DNA of 64,000 nucleotides from VAZQ01 sp963753575 (GCA_963753575.1 CAVWCR010000003.1:1550001-1614000); one strand, 5' to 3'; shown: positions 49,377 through 58,611, numbered from the stretch's first letter. The notes: generated by a model from the sequence alone, not told the origin. A program made the numbers and translations.

Positions 49377-51314
49377 ATGCCTTCGATGGCGTCGACCAAG
49401 GGCGGCCTCGTCACCGTCACGGGCGCCGTTCTGCTCACACTCGGCTCCATCGCATGGGCCTTCCAGCTCTATCGCGATTGGCTCGGGCTGCTTCTATTCA
49501 ACGAGCAATTCCTGGCCGCGATGCTGGGGCTGGGGCTTGCGCTCGTCTATCTGACCAAGCCGGCGCGGCCGAATGCCAAGCGGGAGCAGGCGCCTTGGTA
49601 TGACTGGGTTTTGGCGGCGCTGAGCTTGCTGGGCGGCGCCTATCTCACGGTGCGGTTCCCGGCACTGTCCGAACAGGTGACGGCGCGGCCGCTCGACGGG
49701 CTTGTGGTTGCGTTCGTGCTGGTCGCGCTCGTCGTCGAGGCGCTGCGCCGCGTCGCCGGGATGACGCTCACGATCATCGTCAGCTGCTTTCTCGTCTACG
49801 CGCTGGTCGGTGATCTCGTGCCCGGCCAGCTGGCGGGGCGGCCGGTCAAGCTCGAGCAACTGGCGTACTACCTGGTCTGGGACGCCGGCAGCATGCTGGG
49901 CACGCCGCTCCTGGTGGCCACCACCATCGTGATCGCGTTTATCTTCTTCGGCCAGCTTCTGCTCGAATCCGGCGGGTCGGCCTTCTTCACCGATGTATCG
50001 ATCGCCCTCATGGGCCGCTATCGCGGCGGATCAGCCAAGATCGCGGTGACCGCGTCCTCGCTGTTCGGAACCATCTCCGGCAGCGCGGTGAGCAACGTCA
50101 CCTCGACCGGGGTCATAACCATCCCGCTGATGCGGCAGGCCGGCTATCCGGCGCATGTCGCCGCCGCCATCGAGGCGGTGGCCTCGACCGGCGGCCAGCT
50201 CATGCCACCGGTCATGGGTGCCGCCGCATTCCTGATGGCGGAGTTTCTGCAGATCCCTTATCGCGACGTCGTCATCGCGGCCACCATGCCGGCGCTGCTC
50301 TACTACTTTGCGCTGTTCGTGCAGACCGACCTGATGGCGGCGCGCGCCGGCATCGCGCGCGTTGACGACAGCGCAATTCCTCCCCTTGGGCAGGTGCTGC
50401 GTCGCGGCGGCTATTTTCTCGTTCCCTTCGTCGTTCTGATCCTGGCGCTCTTCCTCTTGAACTGGTCGCCTGAGCGCTCGGTTCTCGCGGCCTCCGCCGT
50501 GCTCATCATCGGCAGCCTGGCGGCCGGCTACGGCGGCAAGCGCCTGACGCTGGGCTCACTGCTCGAAGCCCTGCGAACGACCGGCGTCGCCTCGCTCGAA
50601 CTCCTCATCATCACGGCCGCCGCCGGCTTCATCATCGGTGTCCTGAACATTTCCGGACTGGGCTTTTCGCTCACGCTCGTTCTTCTCCATGTCGGCGGCA
50701 ACAATCTGCTGCTGCTCTTGGTCCTGTCGGCGGGCGTGTGCATCGTGCTCGGGATGGGCATGCCGACGGTGGGCGTCTATGTGCTGCTGGCCACGCTGGT
50801 CGCCCCCACGCTCATCGAGCTCGGCGTCCAGCCCATGGCCGCGCATATGTTCGTTCTCTATTTCGGCATGATGTCGATGATCACGCCGCCGGTCGCGCTT
50901 GCCGCCTTTGCGGCCGCTTCGCTGGCGCAGACCGACGCCATGAAGACGGGCTGGACGGCGGTGCGCTTCGGGTGGGTGGCCTACATCATCCCGTTCCTGT
51001 TCGTGCGCGCGCCGTCGCTGCTGCTGGTTGGCGACTTGTTCTCGATCATTGTTGCTGTGGTCACCGGGATTGCGGGCGTCTGGATGGTATGCATCGCGTT
51101 TGCCGGCTACTGCCTGCGACCGATCGATCTGCCGGTGCGGATCGGCTTCGGTGCTGCGGGCTTCCTGCTGTTCATTCCAGCCGGCGCGCTCCCTTATGGC
51201 GAATGGACCGACCTCGTCGGGATGGCGCTGGGCGCAGCGCTGCTCGGCCGCGAGATCCTGGCGGCGCGCCATTTAAGCCGGGCGCGACAGACCCGGACCG
51301 CGGATCGGTCGTAA
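49377..51314 (+). CDS. fused TRAP transporter permease (small plus large subunits)
   Basis: A 645-residue polytopic inner-membrane protein in which the 4-helix DctQ-like and 12-helix DctM-like parts are fused, as is usual for TAXI-TRAP systems. Many hydrophobic helices are visible, starting at about residues 12-32 (VTGAVLLTLGSIAWAF). The DctM-like segment shows SSLFGTISGSAVSNVTSTG and later GMGMPTVGVYVLLATL and FGMMSMITPPVALAAFAAAS. It imports its ligand with Na+ or H+. It is co-transcribed with the receptor upstream and ends in a hairpin. Confidence 0.92.
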   Translation: MPSMASTKGGLVTVTGAVLLTLGSIAWAFQLYRDWLGLLLFNEQFLAAMLGLGLALVYLTKPARPNAKREQAPWYDWVLAALSLLGGAYLTVRFPALSEQVTARPLDGLVVAFVLVALVVEALRRVAGMTLTIIVSCFLVYALVGDLVPGQLAGRPVKLEQLAYYLVWDAGSMLGTPLLVATTIVIAFIFFGQLLLESGGSAFFTDVSIALMGRYRGGSAKIAVTASSLFGTISGSAVSNVTSTGVITIPLMRQAGYPAHVAAAIEAVASTGGQLMPPVMGAAAFLMAEFLQIPYRDVVIAATMPALLYYFALFVQTDLMAARAGIARVDDSAIPPLGQVLRRGGYFLVPFVVLILALFLLNWSPERSVLAASAVLIIGSLAAGYGGKRLTLGSLLEALRTTGVASLELLIITAAAGFIIGVLNISGLGFSLTLVLLHVGGNNLLLLLVLSAGVCIVLGMGMPTVGVYVLLATLVAPTLIELGVQPMAAHMFVLYFGMMSMITPPVALAAFAAASLAQTDAMKTGWTAVRFGWVAYIIPFLFVRAPSLLLVGDLFSIIVAVVTGIAGVWMVCIAFAGYCLRPIDLPVRIGFGAAGFLLFIPAGALPYGEWTDLVGMALGAALLGREILAARHLSRARQTRTADRS

Positions 51315-51317
51315 GGC

Positions 51318-51342
51318 TGAGCACGATATTGCAGCGTGCTCA
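51318..51342. terminator. hairpin between the convergent TRAP and Bug genes
   Basis: A perfect 8-base stem, TGAGCACG (51318-51325) and CGTGCTCA (51335-51342), with a 9-base loop lies in the short gap and reaches the stop codon of the convergent Bug gene. No T-run is present. Confidence 0.55.
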
Positions 51343-52350
51343 ATTGAGCCTCGCCCCGGAGCGCTTGACCACGTCAGCCCACTTGGCGAGCTCACGGCTG
51401 ATCATCGCCTTGAACTCCTCCGGGCTGCCGCCGGCGGCCTCATCCCCGATGACGCCGAAGCGCTGCACAAAAGCCGGCGTCGCAATCGTGCGATTGAGCG
51501 CCGCATTGAGCTTCATCACGATCTCGCGCGGCATGCCGGCCGGCCCGATCACGCCACTCCAGGTCGGCGCCTCGTAACCCGGCACGCCGGCCTCCGCCAC
51601 CGTCGGCAAGTCGGGGAACGCGGGCGAACGGCGCGCGCCGCTTACCGCGAGCGCCCTCACCTGCCCCGACTTCGCAAGCGGCAAGATCGAGTTGAGGCTC
51701 TCGAACATCATGTCGACATGCCCGGCCATCAAGTCGTTCAGCGCGGCCGCGCCGCCGCGATAGGGCACATGCACGATCTTGGTGCCGGTCATCACCTTGA
51801 ACAGCTCGCCGCCGACATGGCCGGGCGAGCCGCTCGCCGATGACGCATTGGTGAGCTTGCCGGGATTGCGCTTGGCCTCCTCGATCACGTCGCGCACGGA
51901 ATGGAACGGCGACTTCGGCGATACCGCGAACAACAGATGGCCGCGCGTCACCAGCATGATCGGCTGGAAGTCGCGCTCGACGTTGTAGGGCACCTTGGCG
52001 ATCATGTTGGGGCTGATCGCAAGCGCGCCGACCGGCCCCATGCCGAGCGTGTAGCCGTCGGGCGCGGATTTCGCCACCAGATCGAGCCCGATGGTGAACG
52101 CCGCCCCGGGCTTGTTCTCGATCACGATGGTTCCGCCGATGATCGGCCCGAGCTCGGCGGCGAGCAGCCGCGCCAGCGAATCGGTGGCGCTGCCCGGCGC
52201 CTGCGGCACGATCAGGCGGATCGGCTTCTCCGGGTATTGTGATTGCGCCACGGCCGGGCTCAATACCGCCATGCCGGATACCGCTATGCCGGCGACCAGC
52301 AGCGCACCGACGGCACAGGCATGGCGCCGCGATCCTTTCGTGAAACGCAT
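51340..52350 (-). CDS. Bug-family TTT receptor
   Basis: A 336-residue periplasmic receptor of the classic subfamily. From ATG 52350 (MRFTKGSRRHACAVGALL), with GGAGGAAG just upstream, the signal peptide ends near AVLSPAVAQ. YPEKPIRLIVPQAPGSATDS and TIVIENKPGAAFTIGLD follow, then VHVPYRGGAAALNDLMAGHV. The usual AGG-D motif is changed to APGSATD. It is convergent with the TRAP permease gene and has its own leader with repeats. No TctAB is adjacent. Confidence 0.88.
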   Translation of the reverse strand: MRFTKGSRRHACAVGALLVAGIAVSGMAVLSPAVAQSQYPEKPIRLIVPQAPGSATDSLARLLAAELGPIIGGTIVIENKPGAAFTIGLDLVAKSAPDGYTLGMGPVGALAISPNMIAKVPYNVERDFQPIMLVTRGHLLFAVSPKSPFHSVRDVIEEAKRNPGKLTNASSASGSPGHVGGELFKVMTGTKIVHVPYRGGAAALNDLMAGHVDMMFESLNSILPLAKSGQVRALAVSGARRSPAFPDLPTVAEAGVPGYEAPTWSGVIGPAGMPREIVMKLNAALNRTIATPAFVQRFGVIGDEAAGGSPEEFKAMISRELAKWADVVKRSGARLN

Positions 52351-52366
52351 CCCGCTTCCTCCCAAT

Positions 52367-52431
52367 GTGTGATTTGTGTTGTGTGATTTGTGCTGTGTAT
52401 TGTGCGACGCCTGGAGCGAAATCGCTCCAGG
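52367..52431. repeat. 14-bp tandem repeat plus a perfect hairpin between two Bug genes
   Basis: Units GTGTGATTTGTGTT (52367-52380) and GTGTGATTTGTGCT (52381-52394) plus a partial copy lie directly upstream of the receptor at 51340. Next, CCTGGAGCGA/TCGCTCCAGG (52410-52431) is a perfect hairpin. The hairpin lies after the stop of the receptor gene at 52511, so it may end that transcript. Confidence 0.7.
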
Positions 52432-52510
52432 TTGACGCGCGATTTCGCTCTAAGCGTTTGCCTGGTCGCATGATCCTATCCGAACAGTCAGCAACTTTCG
52501 GGCTCATGCT

Positions 52511-53524
52511 CTATTTGATAAAAATGTTGGCCTCCTTGGCGAGCTTCGTCCAGAGCGCGTACTGGTGCGCCACGAGCGCGCGCATCTCGGCCGGCGTCGT
52601 GGCGCGCGGATCGCCCCCCATGGCCTCGAGCTTGTTCTTCAGCTCCGGTACCGCGATCGCGCGCCGCAGTTCTGCGTTGAGCCGATCGACCACCGCCGTC
52701 GGCATCTTCGCCGGCCCGGCAAGCCCGGTCCAGGAAATGACCTCGAAGCCGGGAATGCCCTGCTCCTCGACCGTCGGCACATCGGGAAAATCACGCCAGC
52801 GCGTCTTGGACGTGACGGCGAGCGCGCGGAATTCGCCGGCGCGAATGCGCGGGCTGATCGGCCCGCTGGTGACTGCGGCAAAATCGACGTCGCCCTGCAA
52901 GAGGCCGACGATCACCGGTGCCTCGCCGCGATAAGGAACGTGCAGGTACTTCGTCTTGGTTTCGTTGCCGATGAGCTCGACGGTGGTGTGCAGGATCGAG
53001 CCGACGCCGGCCGAGCCATATTTCAGAGCGCCGGGATTTTTGCGCGCCTCCTCGATCAGCTGCTTGAGAGACGTGAAGCGCGAGTCCTTGCGCACGCAGA
53101 TGAGAAATGGATAGAAGGTCGCGACCGATATCCAGTCGAAATCGTCCACCACCTTGTAGTTCACTTTCTTCGCCAGCGCGCCATGCGCTGGATGGGCACT
53201 CGGCACCACCAAGAGCGTGTAGCCATCGGGATCGCTGCGGGCCACCGCTTCGGCCGCCAGACTGCCGGCGGCGCCAGGCTTGGCCTCGACGATGGTCGAT
53301 TGGCCGAGCCCCTTCCCCATCTCGTTCGCCAACAGCCGCGCGATGATGTCGACGTTCCCGCCCGGCGGAAATCCGTGCATGAACTTGATCAGGCGGTTCG
53401 GATAGTTCTGCGCCGAGGCCGCGCCCGCGAGCAGGCCCAGCATCACAAGCGCACCAAGAATTTGCGCGCCAACAATTTGCGCGCCAAAAACTCTCACGCC
53501 AAGAATTTTCCTGGTCATGGCCAT
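52511..53524 (-). CDS. Bug-family TTT receptor with a repeat-built signal peptide
   Basis: A 337-residue periplasmic receptor. From ATG 53524 (MAMTRKILGVRVFGAQIVGA), with AAAGGA upstream, the hydrophobic core of the signal peptide is a pentapeptide repeat (KILGV RVFGA QIVGA QILGA), encoded by a 15-bp tandem repeat. Mature sequence starts near AQNYPNRLIKFMHGFPPGGN; AGGxxD is replaced by PPGGNVD. It has VDFAAVTSGPISPRIRAG, typical of the family. It lies about 100 bases downstream of the aminotransferase gene on the same strand. The frame is open upstream of the ATG without support. Confidence 0.87.
   Translation of the reverse strand: MAMTRKILGVRVFGAQIVGAQILGALVMLGLLAGAASAQNYPNRLIKFMHGFPPGGNVDIIARLLANEMGKGLGQSTIVEAKPGAAGSLAAEAVARSDPDGYTLLVVPSAHPAHGALAKKVNYKVVDDFDWISVATFYPFLICVRKDSRFTSLKQLIEEARKNPGALKYGSAGVGSILHTTVELIGNETKTKYLHVPYRGEAPVIVGLLQGDVDFAAVTSGPISPRIRAGEFRALAVTSKTRWRDFPDVPTVEEQGIPGFEVISWTGLAGPAKMPTAVVDRLNAELRRAIAVPELKNKLEAMGGDPRATTPAEMRALVAHQYALWTKLAKEANIFIK
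53449..53508 (-). repeat. 4 x 15-bp tandem repeat in a signal-peptide coding region
   Basis: Four 15-base units (GCGCACCAAGAATTT, GCGCGCCAACAATTT, GCGCGCCAAAAACTC, TCACGCCAAGAATTT, plus-strand) run head to tail and keep frame, giving four pentapeptides in the signal peptide of the receptor gene. Confidence 0.85.
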
Positions 53525-53625
53525 GCTCCATCCTTTGGCAGACGGCGATCCTCCGCCACTCAGAATGCGCCTTTTTCGCCGGGGCTGCCAAGGCCGGGTC
53601 TCAGTCGACCCGGCGCGGCCGATCG

Positions 53626-54801
53626 TCATCCCGCTCGCAGCCAGCGGCCGATCCGCTCCACCGCCTCGTGCATCTCGGAAGCCGACCCGGCGTAACAGAA
53701 GCGGATGAAGTGCCGGCCGTGGATCGGATCGAAGTCGATGCCGGGCGTGGCAGCGACGTGCGCTTCCTCAAGCATGCGCTTGGCGAAGTCGAAGCTGTCG
53801 CCGCAAAAGTCTGACACGTCGGCGTAGAGATAAAACGCGCCGTCGACCGGGAGAAACTTCTCGAGACCGACCTTGGGCAGCCCGTCGATCAGGATGCGCC
53901 GATTTTCCTCGTAGCCGTGCTTGACCACCTCCATCTCGACGCGGCCCTCGAAGGCGGCCTCGGCTGCGATCTGCGAGAGCGTCGGCACCGAGATCGACAG
54001 GTTGCCCTGCAGCCGATCGATCGGGCGCACCAGTTCCTCGGGCACGACCATCCAGCCGACGCGCCACCCGGTCATGCAGAAATACTTGGAGAACGAGTTG
54101 ATGACGACGGCATCGTCCAAAAACCGCGCCGCCGTGTCGGCGGCAAACGCGTAGTCGAGCCCGTGGTAGATCTCATCGGAGATGAAACGGATGCCTTCGC
54201 GTTCCGCGGCGGCATAAAGATCGCGCAGCGCCTCTGCCGTCATCATGGTGCCGGTCGGGTTGGCAGGGCTCGCGACCAGCACGCCCTTGAGCGGCGTGCG
54301 GCGATGGGCGGCGATCAGCATGTCGGGCGTGATCGCGTAGCGCGTCTCCGCGGTGGTCTCGATCAGCGCCGGCTCGCAGCCGAGCGCCTTGAGGATGTGT
54401 CGATAGGGTGGATAACCGGGCGCCGCGATCGCCACCCGGTCACCCGCCTCGAACAACGACAGGAACGCGAGGATGAATCCCGCCGACGATCCGGTGGTGA
54501 CGATGACGCGCGCCGGATCGACCGACACCGCGTGGCGCTCGCTATAGTGCCTTGCGATACGCGCCCGCAGCGAGGCAATGCCGAGCGTCTCGGTGTAGCG
54601 TAGCGGCCCACTCAGTGCCGCACGCGCGGCGGCGATCGCGCAGGCCGGCGCCGATGCGGCCGGCTGGCCGACCTCCATGTGAATCACCCGGCCGCCCGCC
54701 GCCTCGATGCGAGCCGCCGCCGCCATCACGTCCATCACCATGAAGGGCGGAACATCACTGCGGACCGAGGGCGTCAACAGGCGTCTGGCCAATTCGAGCA
54801 T
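53626..54801 (-). CDS. class I/II PLP-dependent aminotransferase
   Basis: A 391-residue fold-type I aminotransferase of the AspC-like class. The N-terminus reads VPPFMVMDVMAAAARIEAAG, followed by the VGQPAASAP substrate loop and ASPANPTGTMM with the conserved NPTG. The PLP lysine is in NSFSKYFCMTGWRVGW (near residue 239) and the carboxylate-binding Arg region at the C-terminal IRFCYAGS. The amino-group donor is not deducible; aspartate or aromatic amino acids are likely. It heads the minus-strand side of a 483-base intergenic region facing the M48 gene. Confidence 0.9.
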   Translation of the reverse strand: MLELARRLLTPSVRSDVPPFMVMDVMAAAARIEAAGGRVIHMEVGQPAASAPACAIAAARAALSGPLRYTETLGIASLRARIARHYSERHAVSVDPARVIVTTGSSAGFILAFLSLFEAGDRVAIAAPGYPPYRHILKALGCEPALIETTAETRYAITPDMLIAAHRRTPLKGVLVASPANPTGTMMTAEALRDLYAAAEREGIRFISDEIYHGLDYAFAADTAARFLDDAVVINSFSKYFCMTGWRVGWMVVPEELVRPIDRLQGNLSISVPTLSQIAAEAAFEGRVEMEVVKHGYEENRRILIDGLPKVGLEKFLPVDGAFYLYADVSDFCGDSFDFAKRMLEEAHVAATPGIDFDPIHGRHFIRFCYAGSASEMHEAVERIGRWLRAG

Positions 54802-55284
54802 GGGCTCACACCTCGGTTACGGGCATACCCCTGCCCCGCTGTTGCCGCATTCGGCGGCTTCGGTGCCGTCTGCCTGCGGGGGCGCGACAACAGCCGCCCG
54901 GTACCAACTTGCCGGGCCCGATGCAACGATCGCGGTGATGCAAGAAACGCGGTAATGACCGCACCAGCGACCGCTTAACAGTAGATGGCGGTAGATAGCA
55001 GTAGACTGACAGTTGGGGCTCACAGTTGGTTGGGGCTCGCAGTTGGTTGGGGCTCGCAGTCGGGCCGGGGCCTCACAATCCGGGCCTCACAATATTGTGG
55101 GGTGACAAGGGTCTGGGGCTGAGTTCACCACAGCGTACGTCCGGCAGGTGCACACGGCTCGGATGACGTGGTATTCATGGCAACCGGGCATCGAAGGCAC
55201 CCAGACACTTGGCACCAGGACCTCAGGCACGCAGGCACGCAGATATCAGGCACAGCAGAAATCATTAGTGAGATCGCAGGCCAT
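54802..55284. other. 483-base intergenic region with tandem repeats, no gene
   Basis: No gene is supported. It holds the divergent promoters of the aminotransferase and the M48 protease. Near 54981 short AGTAGAT/GGTAGAT copies begin, then 3 x 17-base units (GGGGCTCACAGTTGGTT, GGGGCTCGCAGTTGGTT and a third) run from 55015 to 55065, followed by CCTCACAAT duplicates. Near 55195-55260 more GGCAC repeats occur. Confidence 0.55.
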
Positions 55285-56706
55285 ATGACCGCTGCCACGT
55301 TATCCACAAGCCCCCGCCGTCCCTTGAGGCGCTTGACCGCCATGGTTGCAGCGGCTGCCTTGCTCGCAGCCGGAGGGCCAGCGCCCGCGCAGGCGCAGTC
55401 CAGAGGCGCCAAGGGGCCACCGATCATTCGTGACGCCGAGATCGAGCAGCTCCTGCGCGAATATACCCAGCCGGTTCTGCGGGCCGCGGGGCTCGCGAAG
55501 CAGAACGTCCAGGTGGTGATCATCAACGACCGGGCGTTCAACGCGTTCGTGGCCGACGGCCGCCGCATTTTCGTCAATGCCGGCACGTTGATGGATGCAC
55601 AGACGCCAAACGAGGTCATCGGCGTCCTCGCCCACGAGACCGGCCATATCGCGGGCGGACACCTGTCGCGGCTGCGCGAGGAAGTGTCGAAGGCCACCAC
55701 ACAATCGATTGTGGCGCTCCTGCTCGGGGTGGGCGCGATGGTGGCGGCCTCACGCAGCGGCTCCGCCAACATGGGTCAAGCCGGTATGGCGGCGCTCCAG
55801 GCGCCGCAGGCCATGATCCAGAGCTCGCTGCTGGCCTATGTGCGCACCCAGGAAGACTCCGCCGACCGCGCCGGCGTGAAGTTCCTCAATGCCACCGGTC
55901 AGTCGGCGAAGGGCATGTATGACAGCTTCAAGCGGCTCGCCGACCAGATCCTCTACCAGACTCGCTACATCAACCCTTATATGCAGTCGCACCCGATGCC
56001 GGCCGACCGCGTGCGCGCGCTCGCCGAAATGGCGCGGTCGAGCCCCTATTGGAACAAGAAGGACCCGCCGGCGCTGCAGCATCGGCACGATTTGATGCGC
56101 GCCAAGCTCTTCGGCTTCATCGATCGACCCGACTCGGTGCTGCGCCGCTACCCGATGAGCGACAACAGCCTGCCTGCGCGTTACGCGCGTGCCATCGCCA
56201 CCTACCGCTTTTCCAATGGCGGCGGCGCGATCTCGCAGATCGATGCCCTGATCCACGCCAGCCCGCAGTATCCCTATTTCCATGAGCTCAAAGGGCAGGC
56301 GCTGCTCGAGGCCGGCAAGCCGGCCGAGGCGATCGCACCGCTGCGGCGCGCGGTCCAGCTCGCGCCCAATCCGGCGCTGATCCAGATCATGCTGGCGCAG
56401 GCGCTGCTGGAGTCAAAGAACCGCGCCTACGGCGAGGAAGCGGTCAGGCTCCTGGAGGCGGCATTGCGGCGCGAGCCGGAATCGCCGGAAGCCTACACCC
56501 AGCTCGCGATGGCATACGGGCACAAGGGCGACCTTGCGCACGCCGATCTGTCATCCGCCCAGGCCGCCTTCATGCGCGGCGACCTGTTGACCGCGCGCCA
56601 GCTGGCCGCACGCGCCAAGACCCGCTTCCCGGTCGGATCGCCCGGCTGGGTGAAAGCCGACGACATTGCTACCTACCGGCCAAAGCAGCCCGGCAGGCAC
56701 AATTGA
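55285..56706 (+). CDS. periplasmic M48 metalloprotease with TPR tail (BepA-like)
   Basis: A 473-residue protease. From ATG 55285 (MTAATLSTSPRRPLRRL), a signal peptide (MVAAAALLAAGGPAPAQAQ) precedes the M48 domain with HExxH in LAHETGHIAGGH (near residues 116-120) and the third ligand Glu in RTQEDSADRAG. The C-terminal half (about residues 300-440) shows TPR-like repeats (ALLEAGKPAEAIAPLRRAV, EAYTQLAMAYGHKGDL). BepA/YfgC proteases of this layout control outer-membrane protein quality. The frame is open upstream but the signal sets the start. A DsbA-like gene follows after 20 bases. Confidence 0.9.
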   Translation: MTAATLSTSPRRPLRRLTAMVAAAALLAAGGPAPAQAQSRGAKGPPIIRDAEIEQLLREYTQPVLRAAGLAKQNVQVVIINDRAFNAFVADGRRIFVNAGTLMDAQTPNEVIGVLAHETGHIAGGHLSRLREEVSKATTQSIVALLLGVGAMVAASRSGSANMGQAGMAALQAPQAMIQSSLLAYVRTQEDSADRAGVKFLNATGQSAKGMYDSFKRLADQILYQTRYINPYMQSHPMPADRVRALAEMARSSPYWNKKDPPALQHRHDLMRAKLFGFIDRPDSVLRRYPMSDNSLPARYARAIATYRFSNGGGAISQIDALIHASPQYPYFHELKGQALLEAGKPAEAIAPLRRAVQLAPNPALIQIMLAQALLESKNRAYGEEAVRLLEAALRREPESPEAYTQLAMAYGHKGDLAHADLSSAQAAFMRGDLLTARQLAARAKTRFPVGSPGWVKADDIATYRPKQPGRHN

Positions 56707-56726
56707 AGCCGAAAAGGACCCCGACA

Positions 56727-57494
56727 ATGACGTTTGACATTCGCATGCTTGCCGCCGCGACATTCGCGCTCGCCCTCGGGCTGCCATCGCCGGCGCCGGC
56801 ACAATCCTTCTCGCCCGACCAGCGCGGCGAGATCGAGAAGATCATGCGCGATTACCTGCTCAAGAATCCTCAGATCCTGCAGGAGGTGATGGCCGAGTTG
56901 GAGAAGCGCCAGGCGCAGGCGGACGCGGAAAAGCACCAAGCCGCGATCAAGGAGCACGCCTCCCTCATCTTCGATTCACCGCATCAGGTCACGCTCGGCA
57001 ATCCCAAGGGTGACGTCACCATGGTCGAATGGTTCGACTACAATTGCGGCTACTGCAAGCGTGCGCTCTCTGACATGATGAACCTCATCAAGAGCGATCC
57101 CAAGCTGAAGATCGTGCTCAAGGAGTTCCCCGTGTTGGGCGAGGGCTCGACACAAGCCGCTCAGGTCGCAGTGGCGGTACGCATGCAGGACAAGACCGGC
57201 AAGAAATATCTTGAATTTCATCAGAAGCTCCTGGGCGGCCGCGGTCAGGCCGACAAGGCGCGCGCGTTGGCCGTCGCCAAGGAGGTCGGCCTCGACATGG
57301 CGCGCCTGGAGAAGGATATGGCGAGCGAGGAGGTCAAGACGACAATCGCCGAGACCTTCAAGATCGCCGACGCGGTCGGGCTCAACGGAACGCCGAGCTA
57401 CGTGATCGGCAACGAGGCAGTGATTGGCGCCGTCGGCCTCCCTACCCTCAAGGAAAGGATCAACTCCGCGCGTTGCGGCAAGGCCACCTGCTGA
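56727..57494 (+). CDS. DsbA-family thiol:disulfide oxidoreductase (Com1/ScsC-like)
   Basis: A 255-residue periplasmic protein with a signal peptide (RMLAAATFALALGLPSPAPAQ). A helical N-terminal segment follows (about residues 35-80, EKIMRDYLLKNPQILQEVMA, with EKRQAQADAEK), as in ScsC/Com1. The thioredoxin-fold DsbA domain has the active CxxC as NCGYCKR (residues about 107-110), the NGTPSYVIGN cis-Pro loop and IDxxL-like ends. It probably forms disulfides in the envelope, next to a protease that depends on the same compartment. ATG 56727 has AAGGA upstream; an earlier TTG would overlap the previous stop. Confidence 0.9.
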   Translation: MTFDIRMLAAATFALALGLPSPAPAQSFSPDQRGEIEKIMRDYLLKNPQILQEVMAELEKRQAQADAEKHQAAIKEHASLIFDSPHQVTLGNPKGDVTMVEWFDYNCGYCKRALSDMMNLIKSDPKLKIVLKEFPVLGEGSTQAAQVAVAVRMQDKTGKKYLEFHQKLLGGRGQADKARALAVAKEVGLDMARLEKDMASEEVKTTIAETFKIADAVGLNGTPSYVIGNEAVIGAVGLPTLKERINSARCGKATC

Positions 57495-57647
57495 GCGCCG
57501 CCCTCAGGGCGGCTGCTGCGCCCGATATTCGCCTGCGCGAACCTCCGCCAAGACCCGGGGCACGGCTGTGGTCGACCCGGGATGGCGGCCTTCCCTTTTG
57601 GGCCGGCTGCCTATAAAGCGGTACGATATTTCCCGCGCGGCGGCTCT

Positions 57648-58097
57648 ATGGCGAATACTGTCTACGTTCTCAACGGCCCGAACCTCAATCTGCTCGGCAC
57701 ACGCGAGCCGGAGACGTATGGCCGCGCAACCTTGCGGGACGTGGAGAAGCTCGCCCGCGATACCGCCAAACGCCACAAGCTCGAAGTGGAATTCCGCCAG
57801 ACCAACCATGAGGGCGAGCTGGTCGACTGGATCCAAGAAGCGCAGGCCAAGAAGGCCGTGGCCATCGTCCTCAATGCCGGCGGCTATACCCACTCATCGG
57901 TTGCGCTGCGCGACGCGGTTGCAGCGGTGAATGTGCCGGTGATCGAAGTGCACATCAGCAACATCTTCGCCCGTGAAGACTTCCGTCACGTCTCCCACAT
58001 CGCGCCGGTCGCCAAGGGCACGCTGTGCGGATTCGGCATCACGGGTTATGCCTTGGCCATTGACGGCGTCGCCGCGATGGTCGCGGCCAAGGACTGA
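57648..58097 (+). CDS. aroQ: type II 3-dehydroquinate dehydratase
   Basis: A 149-residue enzyme of the shikimate pathway that dehydrates 3-dehydroquinate. Signatures are VLNGPNLNLLGTREPETYG, the FRQTNHEGELVDWIQ loop and the active EVHISNIFAREDFRHVS with catalytic His and Arg. The start is ATG 57648 (MANTVYVLNGPN) because family members begin there; the frame opens 66 bases earlier. It is followed after 3 bases by accB. Confidence 0.95.
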   Translation: MANTVYVLNGPNLNLLGTREPETYGRATLRDVEKLARDTAKRHKLEVEFRQTNHEGELVDWIQEAQAKKAVAIVLNAGGYTHSSVALRDAVAAVNVPVIEVHISNIFAREDFRHVSHIAPVAKGTLCGFGITGYALAIDGVAAMVAAKD

Positions 58098-58100
58098 ACC

Positions 58101-58607
58101 GTGGCGCGCGACAGCAAGGACCCGACGGGACCGGAACCGCAAGAGAGATCGGAGATGGCAAAGCAGCAGCCCGGCATCGATCAGGAGTTGATCCGTGCGC
58201 TCGCCAAGCTGCTCGATGAAACCGGGCTGACTGAAATCGAGTTCGAGCGCGGCGGCCAGCGCGTGCGCGTCGCCCGTCAGCCGCAGACGGTCGTGGCTGC
58301 AGCGGCGCCCATCCGCGCAGTGCCGGTCGAGGTGACGACGCTTGCCGGCGGCGCGACCGACCCGACCAAGCATCCCGGCACCGTGACATCGCCAATGGTC
58401 GGCACCGCCTATCGCGGGCCGGAGCCGGGCGCGCGCCCGTTCGTCGAGGTGGGAACGCGGGTGCGCGCGGGCGACACGCTGCTGATCGTCGAAGCCATGA
58501 AGACGATGAACCAGATCATGGCGCCGAGCGCCGGCACCGTGATCCAGATCTTGATCGAGGACGGCCAACCGGTCGAGTTCGGCGAGCCGCTCATGATCAT
58601 CGAATGA
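58101..58607 (+). CDS. accB: biotin carboxyl carrier protein of acetyl-CoA carboxylase
   Basis: A 168-residue BCCP that carries biotin for acetyl-CoA carboxylase, the first step of fatty-acid synthesis. The C-terminal biotinyl domain has EAMKTMN with the biotinylated Lys (near residue 134) and QILIEDGQPVEFGEPLMIIE. The N-terminal part (IDQELIRALAKLLDETGLTE) and a Pro/Ala/Val linker are typical. The start is taken at GTG 58101 with AAGGA upstream; ATG 58155 (MAKQQPGIDQ) is an alternative. It lies 3 bases after aroQ and 4 bases before accC. Confidence 0.94.
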   Translation: MARDSKDPTGPEPQERSEMAKQQPGIDQELIRALAKLLDETGLTEIEFERGGQRVRVARQPQTVVAAAAPIRAVPVEVTTLAGGATDPTKHPGTVTSPMVGTAYRGPEPGARPFVEVGTRVRAGDTLLIVEAMKTMNQIMAPSAGTVIQILIEDGQPVEFGEPLMIIE

Positions 58608-58611
58608 CGCC

